Shown piece by piece: positions 1-6,979 of a stretch of DNA of 7,698 bases. Source of the stretch: MGBC114844 sp910585855. Its GTDB lineage: Bacteria; Bacillota; Clostridia; Lachnospirales; Lachnospiraceae. The position numbers and the translations under genes were made by a program. The notes under the pieces were generated by a model. The model had not been told where the DNA came from. It ran no database searches and saw only the letters and a list, made by a program, of their open reading frames with translations. The stretch's first letter is position 1. Every line of letters begins with the position of its first letter. The stretch lies in the NCBI GenBank assembly GCA_965646165.1, contig CBFFYP010000120.1, positions 1 through 7,698 on the forward strand, read 5' to 3'.

Positions 1-337
1 CCAACAGCGAGAGGCGGTTTGCTCCTGTCCTTTGCCAGCGACTTCGGAGAACGGTTAGAAAGTCTTGGGCTTCTGTGGAAGTACCTAGAATTTTTTGCAT
101 ATCCTGCTTCCATGCAGGGTATGCAAAAAAAGGGGCGTGTTTAGCCCGGAGGATAGGGAAGAGGATGTTTTATGGTTGATAAAATCCTTCCTTACACCAA
201 TTCCGTTTCGCCTGTGGTGAGGGCGAATTGCGCCCCGGTTCGTCCGGTTAGATGAACCGAAATCAGAAGCCTTAGACTTTCTTACCGTTTGGAGCGGAGC
301 AGGCAAAGGACAGGAGCAAATCGCCTCTGGCGTCCGG
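1..337 (-). repeat. Long structured palindromic repeat, copy A
   Basis: This is a roughly 335-base imperfect palindrome with nested stems. The outer stem pairs 11-36 with 302-327 (26 positions, one mismatch). A second stem pairs 50-75 with 264-289 (23 Watson-Crick pairs, one G-T pair, two mismatches). The interior holds a poly-T/poly-A hairpin at about 91-131, a GGGC/GCCC hairpin at 133-147, a hairpin around 164-188 (GGAT..TTTTAT with ATAAAATCC), and a GGGCG-AATTG-CGCCC hairpin near 222-236. Read on the minus strand it matches copy B (7375-7698): the interior is strongly conserved and the stem sequences diverge but still pair. The minus-strand left edge reads GGACGCCAGA, as in copy B. An open frame on the minus strand (85-363) is a by-product of the repeat and has no ribosome site I trust. 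It could be a structured RNA gene or a non-autonomous mobile element. I do not recognise the family. The left edge may be cut by the window. Confidence 0.8.
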
Positions 338-453
338 TGAAAGCAACTTCTTTCCGGTAGCATCTTATCCTCACCTTGAAACTATCATGGAAATGGATCA
401 TTTTATAAAAATTTTAGTTTATAAGTTTATCCCGGGATTTCGGCGTCCCCCTC

Positions 454-482
454 TTGACAAAAGGGAAAACACTTTTTATAAT
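454..482 (+). promoter_or_regulatory. Sigma-A promoter of the leuS T-box transcript
   Basis: TTGACA at 454-459 and TATAAT at 477-482 are both perfect consensus hexamers separated by 17 bases, the ideal spacing. Transcription should start near 489, placing the whole T-box leader within the transcript. A perfect promoter in front of an attenuated leader fits constant initiation with control exerted at termination. Confidence 0.9.
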
Positions 483-488
483 AAAAAA

Positions 489-866
489 GTAATTTATGGA
501 ATTTTGACGGAGTGAAAGGTAAACTGTCAAGATTTGAGAAAATAAGAATATGGAAAAATTGACTGTGAAGAGAAGTAGTAGGAAGTAGGAAGCTTGCAGA
601 GAGCCGTTTGTTGCTGAAATACGGTAGTGGAATAGTTCTGAACTCGTCTTGGAGTTCTCTGTCTGAAAAAACAAATTATAAAGTAAGCAGAGCGGGGATT
701 CCCGTTATAGAAGAAAAAAACTGAAAGTAAAAAAACAAGAAAATAGGATAAAGAGGTTGCTTTTGGTTTTAGAGTGCATATAAAAAATGATTTTATATGA
801 ATTAGAGTGGTACCACGGATAATAGGTCTTTTCGTCTCTAGAGATAGAGGAAAAGACCGTTTTTTT
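489..866 (+). promoter_or_regulatory. T-box leader (leucine-specific) controlling leuS
   Basis: T-box leaders sense uncharged tRNA: a specifier codon pairs with the anticodon, and the tRNA 3' end pairs with a bulge that stabilises an antiterminator. Hallmarks visible here are the stem I apical motif GCAGAGAGCCG (596-606), the following GTTGCTGAAATACGG (609-623), and a specifier loop reading GAA-CTC-G with the Leu codon CTC at 643-645. The conserved T-box AGAGTGGTACCACGG lies at 804-818, with TGGT (808-811) to pair with the tRNA ACCA end. A terminator hairpin follows at 825-866. CTC fits the downstream leucyl-tRNA synthetase. The leader start is inferred from the promoter. The stem II/III region (about 700-790) is A-rich and I did not resolve its helices. 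Confidence 0.93.
825..866 (+). terminator. T-box attenuator terminator
   Basis: GGTCTTTT (825-832) pairs with AAAAGACC (851-858). The inner CTCTA/TAGAG pairing extends the hairpin, and seven T residues follow at 860-866. It lies directly downstream of the T-box sequence and ends 49 bases before the leuS start. It should form when leucyl-tRNA is charged and be replaced by the antiterminator when tRNA-Leu is uncharged. Confidence 0.92.
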
Positions 867-915
867 GTGCAGCAGATAGGAGAGCGTGTTTTTTATTTAA
901 TTTTATAGGAAAGGA

Positions 916-3339
916 ATGAAAGAAATGGAACGAATTTATGATCCGAAAAAAATGGAAAAAAAATGGCAGGAGATTTGGGAAAAGGAAGAAGCGTTTGCTG
1001 CCTCTTGTGATTATTCAAAGCCAAAGTATTATGCATTAGTAGAATTTCCTTATCCGTCCGGGCAGGGGCTTCATGTAGGGCATCCTCGTCCATATACCGC
1101 ATTGGATATTGTGGCAAGAAAAAGACGGATGCAGGGATATAATGTATTGTATCCGATGGGATGGGATGCATTTGGGCTGCCTACAGAAAACTATGCGATT
1201 AAAAATCGGATTCATCCAAGGACTGTAACAGAAAATAATGTAAAGCATTTTAAAAATCAGTTGAAATCATTGGGTTATTCTTTTGATTGGAGCAGAGAAA
1301 TCAATACAACTGATCCTGATTATTATAAGTGGACACAGTGGATCTTTTTACGTTTATTTAAAAAAGGGCTTGCTTATAAAAGTGAAATGCCAATTAATTG
1401 GTGTACTTCCTGTAAGGTGGGACTGGCAAATGAAGAGGTGGTAAATGGTGTCTGTGAACGCTGCGGCAGTGAGGTAGTACGCAGAGTAAAAAGTCAATGG
1501 ATGCTGAAAATTACGGAATATGCAGAGAAGCTGATTCAGGATTTGGATCAGGTGGATTATATTGAAAAGGTGAAGGTTTCTCAAAAGAATTGGATTGGGC
1601 GTTCGGTCGGTGCGGAAGTGGATTTTCAGTTAGCGGGCAAGGAAGAAAAATTAACTGTTTTTACCACTCGTCCAGATACGTTATTTGGAGCAACTTATAT
1701 GGTAATTTCTCCTGAACATCCTCTGGTAGAAAAATATAAAGAAGAAATTAAAAATTATCAGGAATTGATTGATTATCGTGAGATGGCAGCTAAGAAGTCG
1801 GATTTTGAGCGTACTGAATTGGCAAAGGATAAGACTGGAGTAGAAATTGATGGTATCAGAGCAATTAATCCGGTAAACGGAAAAGAGATTCCGATTTGGA
1901 TTTCGGATTATGTATTGATGACCTATGGAACAGGTGCGATTATGGCAGTTCCGGCTCATGATGAGCGAGATTGGGATTTTGCAAAGAAATTTCATCTTCC
2001 GATTATTGAAGTTGTAGCGGGAGGTGATGTAGAAGAGGCAGCATATACCAATACCAGTACAGGAAAGTTGGTAAATTCTGATTTCTTAAATGGGCTGGAA
2101 GTTCCAAAAGCAAAGGAAACTATTATTGAATGGTTGACAGAAAAAGGGATTGGACAGAAAAAGGTTAATTATAAGTTAAGAGATTGGGTATTTTCCAGAC
2201 AGCGCTACTGGGGTGAGCCAATACCGATTGTATTTTGCGAAAAATGCGGCTATGTACCGTTGGATGAGAGTGAACTGCCTTTAATGCTGCCGGAAGTAGA
2301 AAGCTATATGCCGACCGATAATGGGGAATCTCCGCTGGCTGCTATGACAGACTGGGTAAATACAACGTGTCCTTGCTGTGGCGGTTCGGCAAAGCGGGAA
2401 ACCGATACCATGCCGCAGTGGGCAGGATCTTCTTGGTATTTTCTGCGTTATACTGATCCGAACTGTAAGGATGCATTTGCAAGTAAAGAAGCACTGGACT
2501 ATTGGATGCCGGTGGACTGGTATAATGGCGGAATGGAGCATACTACACTACATTTGCTGTATTCAAGATTTTGGCATAAGTTTTTATATGATGAAGGTTT
2601 GGTTAATACACCAGAACCTTATCAAAAGAGAACTTCTCATGGAATGATCCTTGGAGAAAATAACGAAAAAATGTCAAAGTCCAGAGGAAATGTTGTCAAT
2701 CCAGATGATATTGTCAATGAATTTGGTGCAGATACATTGAGAACTTATGAAATGTTTATTGGAGCGTTTGATTTAAGTGCTTCTTGGTCACAGGAAGGGG
2801 TAAAGGGATGCAGACGTTTCTTAGATCGAGTATGGAAACTGCAGGATATGATGATGGAGGAAGATAGTTATTCGTCTGATTTGGAAACAAAGATGCATCA
2901 GACGATTAAAAAGGTTTCGAGTGATTTTGAAAATTTAAAGTTTAATACAGCGATTGCAGCAATGATGGCATTGATCAATGAGTTTTACCGAAAGGGCAGT
3001 GTAACGAAAAAAGAGTATCAGACGCTGTTGATTTTATTAAATCCGGTAGCACCTCATATGACAGAGGAACTGTGGGAAAGTTATGGGGATAACAGACGCC
3101 TGTATCAGCAGAGCTGGCCAGAATTTGAGGAAGAAAAGACAATAGAATCTACTGTGGAGATTGCCGTGCAGATCAATGGAAAAGTAAAAGCGACGATAGC
3201 AGTTGGATTAGATGAGCCGCAGGACAGCGTAAAGGAAAAAGTAATGGCACAGCAAAGTATAGTAGCGGTGATTGGAGAAAAGAGGGTTGTAAAAGAAATT
3301 TATGTAAAGGGGCGGATTTATAATATTGTAGTAAAATAA
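916..3339 (+). CDS. leuS: Leucyl-tRNA synthetase
   Basis: This cytoplasmic class I synthetase charges tRNA-Leu with leucine using ATP. The product is 807 residues, normal for bacterial LeuRS. The class I HIGH signature appears as HVGH (53-56) and the second signature as KMSKS (585-589). The CP1 editing domain shows the threonine-rich TTRPDT (250-255) and AVPAHDERD (344-352), whose terminal Asp matches the conserved editing aspartate. Cysteine pairs C163/C166 with C180/C183, and C441/C444 with C485/C488, look like zinc sites. The C-terminus carries the anticodon-binding region and the usual small end domain. The start is uncertain: ATG 916 has AGGA at 907-910 only 5 bases away. ATG 925, giving MERIYDPKK, has AAGGA at 911-915 at 9 bases and better matches family N-termini. 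Control is by the T-box leader upstream. All catalytic motifs are intact. Confidence 0.98.
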   Translation: MKEMERIYDPKKMEKKWQEIWEKEEAFAASCDYSKPKYYALVEFPYPSGQGLHVGHPRPYTALDIVARKRRMQGYNVLYPMGWDAFGLPTENYAIKNRIHPRTVTENNVKHFKNQLKSLGYSFDWSREINTTDPDYYKWTQWIFLRLFKKGLAYKSEMPINWCTSCKVGLANEEVVNGVCERCGSEVVRRVKSQWMLKITEYAEKLIQDLDQVDYIEKVKVSQKNWIGRSVGAEVDFQLAGKEEKLTVFTTRPDTLFGATYMVISPEHPLVEKYKEEIKNYQELIDYREMAAKKSDFERTELAKDKTGVEIDGIRAINPVNGKEIPIWISDYVLMTYGTGAIMAVPAHDERDWDFAKKFHLPIIEVVAGGDVEEAAYTNTSTGKLVNSDFLNGLEVPKAKETIIEWLTEKGIGQKKVNYKLRDWVFSRQRYWGEPIPIVFCEKCGYVPLDESELPLMLPEVESYMPTDNGESPLAAMTDWVNTTCPCCGGSAKRETDTMPQWAGSSWYFLRYTDPNCKDAFASKEALDYWMPVDWYNGGMEHTTLHLLYSRFWHKFLYDEGLVNTPEPYQKRTSHGMILGENNEKMSKSRGNVVNPDDIVNEFGADTLRTYEMFIGAFDLSASWSQEGVKGCRRFLDRVWKLQDMMMEEDSYSSDLETKMHQTIKKVSSDFENLKFNTAIAAMMALINEFYRKGSVTKKEYQTLLILLNPVAPHMTEELWESYGDNRRLYQQSWPEFEEEKTIESTVEIAVQINGKVKATIAVGLDEPQDSVKEKVMAQQSIVAVIGEKRVVKEIYVKGRIYNIVVK

Positions 3340-3371
3340 AAGCTGAAAATCAAATAGAATTTAAATCGGAT

Positions 3372-3519
3372 GGAGGACGCCGAAAGCCGAAGGGAGTGCT
3401 ATTCCGGGCCCGCTTGCGCTTAGCATTTCCTCGTAGCGGACACATAAGGCACGAAAGTACCGTGCCTAAGTGCCGACGGGAAATGATGACCCTGCATAGC
3501 ACTCCCTTTGGCTTTCGGC
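3372..3519 (+). repeat. Structured intergenic repeat E1
   Basis: This 148-base element lies 32 bases after the leuS stop. It opens with GGAGGACGCC (3372-3381). A 24-pair stem joins 3379-3402 to 3496-3519 with one G-T wobble. Inside, CATTTCC (3424-3430) pairs with GGAAATG (3479-3485). A hairpin AGGCACG (3447-3453)/CGTGCCT (3461-3467) is continued outward by CAC/GTG and CGG/CCG. The segment 3399-3428 matches 6087-6116 of E2 at 29 of 30 positions. No T-run follows the stem, so it is not an ordinary intrinsic terminator, though it could slow or protect leuS mRNA. It is GC-richer than its surroundings. I do not recognise the family; RNA motif or miniature mobile element are both open. Confidence 0.8.
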
Positions 3520-3564
3520 TGTGTATTTAAAATAGTAAGATGTTTGTTGTAGGGGGGTGATGAT

Positions 3565-3616
3565 ATGAAAATTTAAAATGAAATTTTTAGTATGTATTTT
3601 TGGGATTGCTATATAG
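3565..3616 (+). other. Two minimal open frames behind a strong ribosome site
   Basis: A strong Shine-Dalgarno-like AGGGGGGTGAT (3551-3561) is followed at good spacing by ATG at 3565, but the frame is only MKI and stops at 3574-3576. One base later ATG 3578 opens the 12-residue hydrophobic frame MKFLVCIFGIAI, stopping at 3614-3616. This could be the remnant of a lost gene, a leader peptide ahead of the MATE operon, or chance. The MATE promoter I propose (3606-3634) overlaps its end, so it would belong to a longer transcript reading through from leuS. Confidence 0.2.
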
Positions 3617-3634
3617 AAGGAGATTCGATATAAT
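3606..3634 (+). promoter_or_regulatory. Promoter of the MATE-HAD operon
   Basis: TTGCTA (3606-3611, 4 of 6 to consensus) and a perfect TATAAT (3629-3634) are separated by 17 bases. The predicted start near 3641 leaves a leader of about 50 bases before the MATE start codon. It lies downstream of E1, so the operon can be transcribed independently of leuS. Confidence 0.6.
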
Positions 3635-3691
3635 AAAACAGATAGAAATTTTTTGAAAGACTGGTTTTATTTGGAGAAAGGATATTAAAAT

Positions 3692-5059
3692 ATGGAGGAT
3701 GAAAAGAAATTATATTTATTTGAGCAGGCAGCGATACCAAAAGCGGTTATGTCCATGGCGATTCCTACTGTAATCAGTTCTTTGGTTATGGTAATCTATA
3801 ATTTGGCGGATACGTATTTTGTAGGAATGTTAAATGATCCGATACAAAATGCGGCGGTGACGTTGGCAGCACCGGTGCTGTTGGCATTTAATGCTGTCAA
3901 TAATTTATTTGGAGTAGGGAGTTCAAGTTTGATGAGTCGTGCACTTGGACAGAGAAGATATGATTTGGCAAGGCAGGTTTCTGCATTTGGTTTTTATTGT
4001 ACTATTTTTTGCAGTTTTTTATTTTCTATGATTTATGGTTTGGCAAAGAATCCTTTGCTGCTGTTGTTGGGAACAAATACAGAAACAGCAGCGGCGACAA
4101 GTGAATATTTAAAATGGACGGTTGCATTTGGAGCGATGCCTGCCATATTAAATGTGGTAATGGCATATATGGTGCGTTCTGAAGGGAGTACACTTCATGC
4201 CAGTATTGGTACAATGAGTGGTTGTTTTTTAAATATTATATTAGATCCCATTTTTATTTTGCCTTGGGGGCTTCATATGGGAGCGGCAGGTGCAGGATTG
4301 GCTACCTTTCTTTCGAATTGTGCAGCATGTCTGTATTTTTTTATTTTATTGTATTTAAAAAGACACCATACGTATGTATGCGTCAATCCTGCGAAAATTC
4401 GTTTAAAAAGGGAAATTGTATGGGGCGTGTGCGGAGTAGGAATCCCGGCTGCCATTCAGAATCTTTTAAATGTAACAGGGATGACGGTATTAAATAATTT
4501 TACTTCTTCTTTTGGATCGGATGCAGTGGTAGCGATGGGAATTGCGCAAAAGATTAATATGGTGCCAATGAATATTGCATTTGGTTTTTCGCAGGGAGTG
4601 ATGCCTTTAATCAGTTATAATTATGCATCCGGCAATGGAAAGCGAATGAAGCAGACGATTCTTTTTTCTGCTAAGAATATGCTTGCTTTTTTAATTGCAG
4701 TTGCTGCTTTTTATTATTTGGGTTCGGGATTTTTAATGCGTTTGTTTATGAAGAATGAAAGTATTGTGGCTTATGGAAGCAGTTTTTTACGTGGGCTTTG
4801 TCTGGCACTTCCGTTTTTATTTATTGATTTTTTGGCGGTTGGTGTATTTCAGGCAGTTGGAATGGGAAAAAAGGCGTTTTTATTTGCAATTTTAAGGAAA
4901 ATTGTAATGGAAATACCGGCAATTTATTTGCTGAATATATTGTTTCCGCTTTATGGACTGGCATATGCACAGATGGTTACGGAAATTATTTTGGCGATTG
5001 CGGCGGTATTGGTTTTGAAACGTATGTTTCAAAAATTGGAATTAAAACAAAAAGCATAA
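3692..5059 (+). CDS. MATE-family multidrug/cation efflux transporter (MepA-like)
   Basis: This integral membrane antiporter probably exports cationic or drug-like compounds using an H+ or Na+ gradient. The product is 455 residues, the usual MATE length, and almost wholly hydrophobic, consistent with 12 transmembrane helices in two homologous halves of six, joined by a basic loop around residues 223-241. MATE-like sequence includes the N-terminal IPTVISSLVMVIYNLADTYF (24-43) with acidic D40 in the first helix, SRALGQ (82-87), MVRSEGS (160-166) and the NIILDPIFI segment (181-189). The second half repeats the pattern with IPAAIQNLLN (251-260) and PLISYNYASGN (305-315). These resemble MepA-type members more than NorM, but that subfamily call is inference and the substrate is unknown. 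A GGAGAAAGG ribosome site (3673-3681) precedes the ATG. Only 47 bases separate its stop from the HAD gene, so the two are probably co-transcribed. Confidence 0.93.
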   Translation: MEDEKKLYLFEQAAIPKAVMSMAIPTVISSLVMVIYNLADTYFVGMLNDPIQNAAVTLAAPVLLAFNAVNNLFGVGSSSLMSRALGQRRYDLARQVSAFGFYCTIFCSFLFSMIYGLAKNPLLLLLGTNTETAAATSEYLKWTVAFGAMPAILNVVMAYMVRSEGSTLHASIGTMSGCFLNIILDPIFILPWGLHMGAAGAGLATFLSNCAACLYFFILLYLKRHHTYVCVNPAKIRLKREIVWGVCGVGIPAAIQNLLNVTGMTVLNNFTSSFGSDAVVAMGIAQKINMVPMNIAFGFSQGVMPLISYNYASGNGKRMKQTILFSAKNMLAFLIAVAAFYYLGSGFLMRLFMKNESIVAYGSSFLRGLCLALPFLFIDFLAVGVFQAVGMGKKAFLFAILRKIVMEIPAIYLLNILFPLYGLAYAQMVTEIILAIAAVLVLKRMFQKLELKQKA

Positions 5060-5106
5060 AAGATAACATAAATGAAAAAGCAGTTTATTTTGAAAGGAAA
5101 TAATTC

Positions 5107-5805
5107 ATGGTTAGAGAAGAAAGAAAAACGGCTTCGATAGCAGTTGTATTTGATATGGACGGGGTATTATTTGATACAGAACGTTTGATAACGGACTGTT
5201 GGATGCAGCTTGCGAAAGAAGAAGGGCTTTTGCGGATGCAGGAAGTGATGGAAACTTGTATTGGTACGAATACAGCAGATACGATTCAGATTTTAAAAAA
5301 AGAATATGGGGAAAACTTTGATGTTGCATTTTTTTTAGAAAAGACTTCTTTTTTATTTCATCAGTTTATTAAGGAACATGGAGTTCCTGTAAAGAAAGGT
5401 GTATATGAATTGCTTTCCTATTTGAAACAGGAAGAGGTACCAACTGCGCTTGCTTCTTCTACAAAAGAAAAGAGTGTACTTTCTCATTTAGAGCAAACAA
5501 AAATTCGATCTTATTTTAAAGTAATTGTCTGTGGAGATATGGTAAAACATAGTAAACCAGATCCAGAGATCTATTGCAGAGCATGTGAAGGATTAGGGGT
5601 TTTGCCAAAAGATGTTTATGCAGTGGAAGATTCATTTCATGGGATTACATCTGCTTATCGTGCGGGAATAAAGCCTATTATGGTGCCGGATTTGATAAAA
5701 CCTACAGAAGAAATACGTACACTTACCACTGCTGTTTTTTCGGATTTATTAGAAGTAAAAGAGTTTTTTTCTGAATTAATAAAAAAGGAAGGCGAGAGAA
5801 AATGA
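5107..5805 (+). CDS. HAD-superfamily phosphatase / beta-phosphoglucomutase-like hydrolase
   Basis: This is a probable cytoplasmic phosphatase or phosphomutase acting on a small phosphorylated metabolite through an aspartyl-phosphate intermediate. The product is 232 residues, typical for HAD subfamily IA. Motif I is FDMDGVLFDTE (15-25), with nucleophile D16 and acid/base D18. The helical cap follows at about 27-90. Motif II is ALASST (114-119), motif III is the lysine in HSKPDPEIY (K150), and motif IV is AVEDSFHGI (172-180) with metal-binding E174/D175. All catalytic residues are present, so it should be active, but the substrate cannot be read from the sequence. An AAAGGAAA ribosome site lies just upstream of the ATG. 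Its TGA overlaps the next gene's ATG, indicating translational coupling to the 78-residue protein; it also follows the MATE gene closely in the same operon. Confidence 0.92.
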   Translation: MVREERKTASIAVVFDMDGVLFDTERLITDCWMQLAKEEGLLRMQEVMETCIGTNTADTIQILKKEYGENFDVAFFLEKTSFLFHQFIKEHGVPVKKGVYELLSYLKQEEVPTALASSTKEKSVLSHLEQTKIRSYFKVIVCGDMVKHSKPDPEIYCRACEGLGVLPKDVYAVEDSFHGITSAYRAGIKPIMVPDLIKPTEEIRTLTTAVFSDLLEVKEFFSELIKKEGERK

Positions 5806-6038
5806 GAGAGATGCTGTTTAAAATGGAACGTCCCGGGCAGGTGCAGGTCGGAGATCTTGTAAAAATTACTGAAAAGTCTCTGCCATATGCTTACTATTAT
5901 ACATTAGAACCTGCAGTAGCAATGTCTGGAAATATTGAATTTCGGGACAGGCTTTTGGCAAGAGAGGGAACAGTAAAACAGATTGAAGAAAATCCAAGGG
6001 GATATTATGTAACAGTAGAATTTAATGAACCTTCTTAA
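5802..6038 (+). CDS. Small conserved-looking protein of unknown function
   Basis: I do not recognise this 78-residue protein. Its ATG overlaps the HAD stop codon (ATGA, 5802-5805) and GAAGGCGAGAG lies at a workable ribosome-site distance, so it is very likely translated by coupling. It has no signal peptide, membrane segment or cysteines. Alternating hydrophobic and charged residues (VQVGDLVKI near 15-23; GTVKQIEENPRGYYVTVEF near 56-74) suggest a small all-beta fold in which a GDLVKI strand starts a barrel and a later strand closes it, similar to SH3-like or KOW-type proteins. A central segment is rich in aromatics (YAYYYTLEP, 29-37). Codon use looks like its neighbours. The coupling suggests a role alongside the HAD enzyme, but no function can be assigned. 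E2 follows 22 bases after its stop. Confidence 0.8.
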   Translation: MREMLFKMERPGQVQVGDLVKITEKSLPYAYYYTLEPAVAMSGNIEFRDRLLAREGTVKQIEENPRGYYVTVEFNEPS

Positions 6039-6060
6039 AAGAAAGGGTGTTATAAAATAG

Positions 6061-6140
6061 GGAGGACGCTGAACTCGGAAGAAGGTCTATTCCGGGCTCG
6101 CTTGCGCTTAGCATTTTCTTTCGGTTTTGGCGTTCTTTCC
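6061..6140 (+). repeat. Structured intergenic repeat E2 (short relative of E1)
   Basis: This 80-base element lies directly after the operon's last gene. It begins GGAGGACGCT, one base different from the start of E1. Its core 6087-6116 matches E1 3399-3428 at 29 of 30 positions. The arms form an imperfect hairpin: CGGAAGAA (6076-6083) pairs with TTCTTTCGG (6117-6125) with one bulged G, and GACGC near the left end pairs with GCGTTC near the right end. It lacks E1's internal side hairpin and second stem, so it looks like a shorter version of the same element. No T-run directly follows, though ATTTTTCT lies a few bases on. Confidence 0.7.
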
Positions 6141-6237
6141 AAGAAATTTTTCTATAATTTTGAATATAATAGGATTTAGTTATAAATAAACTGAAAATAT
6201 TACAAAATAGATATATACATAATGTACATAAGTATGA

Positions 6238-6266
6238 TTGCTTCTGATTAGGCAAGTTACTATAAT
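6238..6266 (+). promoter_or_regulatory. Promoter of the J-domain gene
   Basis: TTGCTT (6238-6243) and a perfect TATAAT (6261-6266) are separated by exactly 17 bases. The predicted transcript start near 6273 leaves a leader of about 55 bases before the ATG at 6329. It lies beyond E2, so the gene is probably a single-gene unit. Confidence 0.65.
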
Positions 6267-6328
6267 TATAAACACTAATGTCAAAGGAAATAGATGAGTT
6301 GATTCATTAGGGTAATGGGAGGTCACTT

Positions 6329-6841
6329 ATGGTGAATATCAAAGATGCTGACGAACAGCAGTTGGCTGAGATGAAGGCATGGTTTTTTAAAGAAAATGTA
6401 AGAATATTGGAAGCACGACAGGAGCTGGAAGAGGAACGGCGGCAGTTTGAGCAGGAAAAAAGAGAAACCTTATCTGATATGGAACACCAAAGAATGATAG
6501 ATGAGTTATCCAAAAAACAGTTAGAAAGGGAACAGGAACTTTTTGAAAAGAAACTGGCGATTCTGCAAAATGAGCTGCGCAGACTGGCAGAGGATAAACA
6601 GCAGTTAGAAAGAGAAAAGGCATTATTAAAGGAGAGAAAGGCAAGACAGCAGAGACAGACAGAATCTACAGCAGCTTCCGCTCGGTTTTTCTTTCGTGGA
6701 GTAAATAACGAAACGGCATTAAAAAAGCGTTATCGGGACTTAATAAAAATTTTTCATCCAGATAATATGAATGGAGATACTGTTTCTCTTCAAAATATTA
6801 ATCAAGAATATGATAAATTAAAAAATATTTACTCGACATAG
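6329..6841 (+). CDS. Coiled-coil protein with C-terminal J-domain (DnaJ-like co-chaperone)
   Basis: The 170-residue product has two parts. Residues about 5-110 are a highly charged, Glu/Lys/Arg/Gln-rich helix with the spacing of a long coiled coil, without a membrane segment or signal. Residues about 115-168 form a J-domain: the ALKKRYRDLIKIFHPDN region carries the diagnostic HPD tripeptide (143-145), followed by a helix with NINQEYDKLKNIY. J-domains stimulate the ATPase of Hsp70/DnaK. Here the domain is at the C-terminus and there is no Gly/Phe region or zinc-finger, so it is a class C-type J-protein whose coiled coil probably chooses the partner. Its target is unknown. The start is supported by GGGAGG (6317-6322), six bases before ATG. 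It has its own promoter and a terminator shared with the convergent regulator. Confidence 0.85.
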   Translation: MVNIKDADEQQLAEMKAWFFKENVRILEARQELEEERRQFEQEKRETLSDMEHQRMIDELSKKQLEREQELFEKKLAILQNELRRLAEDKQQLEREKALLKERKARQQRQTESTAASARFFFRGVNNETALKKRYRDLIKIFHPDNMNGDTVSLQNINQEYDKLKNIYST

Positions 6842-6855
6842 GAAACAGGCAGGAA

Positions 6856-6911
6856 AAAGAACAGGCAGACCAATCAAATAGGGTGGTTTGCCTGTTCTTT
6901 CGGCGTTTTTT
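6856..6911 (+). terminator. Intrinsic terminator after the J-domain gene
   Basis: AAAGAACAGGCAGACCA (6856-6872) pairs with TGGTTTGCCTGTTCTTT (6884-6900) with one G-T wobble, giving a 17-pair stem and 11-base loop. TTTTTT follows at 6906-6911 after five intervening bases (CGGCG), slightly further than ideal. On the minus strand the stem is continued by CTTTTTCC, so it may also stop transcripts arriving from the convergent regulator gene. Confidence 0.8.
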
Positions 6912-6955
6912 CTGAGAAAATGAAAACTCCTTTTATAGGAGATTATATAAGAGAA

Positions 6956-6978
6956 ACTGTCAAAAATAATTTGACAGT
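6956..6978 (-). terminator. Hairpin after the small regulator gene
   Basis: ACTGTCAAA (6956-6964) and TTTGACAGT (6970-6978) form a perfect nine-pair stem with a five-base loop, immediately beyond the stop codon of the minus-strand regulator. The minus-strand sequence that follows is TTCTCTTATA, only a weak T-run, so it may be a poor terminator or a 3'-end stabiliser with the longer hairpin at 6856-6900 as backup. Confidence 0.5.
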
Positions 6979-6979
6979 A

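Noticed and set aside
85..363. Minus-strand open frame inside copy A, resembling the frame in copy B (7352-7618).
   Set aside because: The similar translations follow from the shared repeat core. The frames run through base-paired stems, have no good ribosome site, and the substitutions preserve pairing rather than amino acids.
338..453. Stretch between copy A and the leuS promoter, with a small CCGG/GAAAG hairpin near 334-357.
   Set aside because: The hairpin is short with a bulge; I see no gene or convincing signal other than the solitary GGACGCCGAAA-like string reported separately.
503..538. TTTTGAC...GTCAAGA near the T-box start resembling the ACTGTCAAA/TTTGACAGT hairpin at 6956-6978, including a shared TCAAGATTT.
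   Set aside because: The match is short and in AT-rich DNA; without more copies it is best taken as chance.
2378..2647. Open frames overlapping leuS in other frames (plus and minus strands).
   Set aside because: They lie completely within an intact, motif-rich leuS gene and have no ribosome sites or recognisable domains.
3424..3495. ATGATGA and CGAAA within E1, recalling hammerhead ribozyme core strings.
   Set aside because: The required CTGANGA is not exact, the strings are in the wrong order, and CGAAA is part of a simple hairpin and its loop.
3379..3519. E1 as the intrinsic terminator of leuS.
   Set aside because: The stem is long but no T-run follows it (TGTGTATTTAAAA), and the interior has its own conserved structure.
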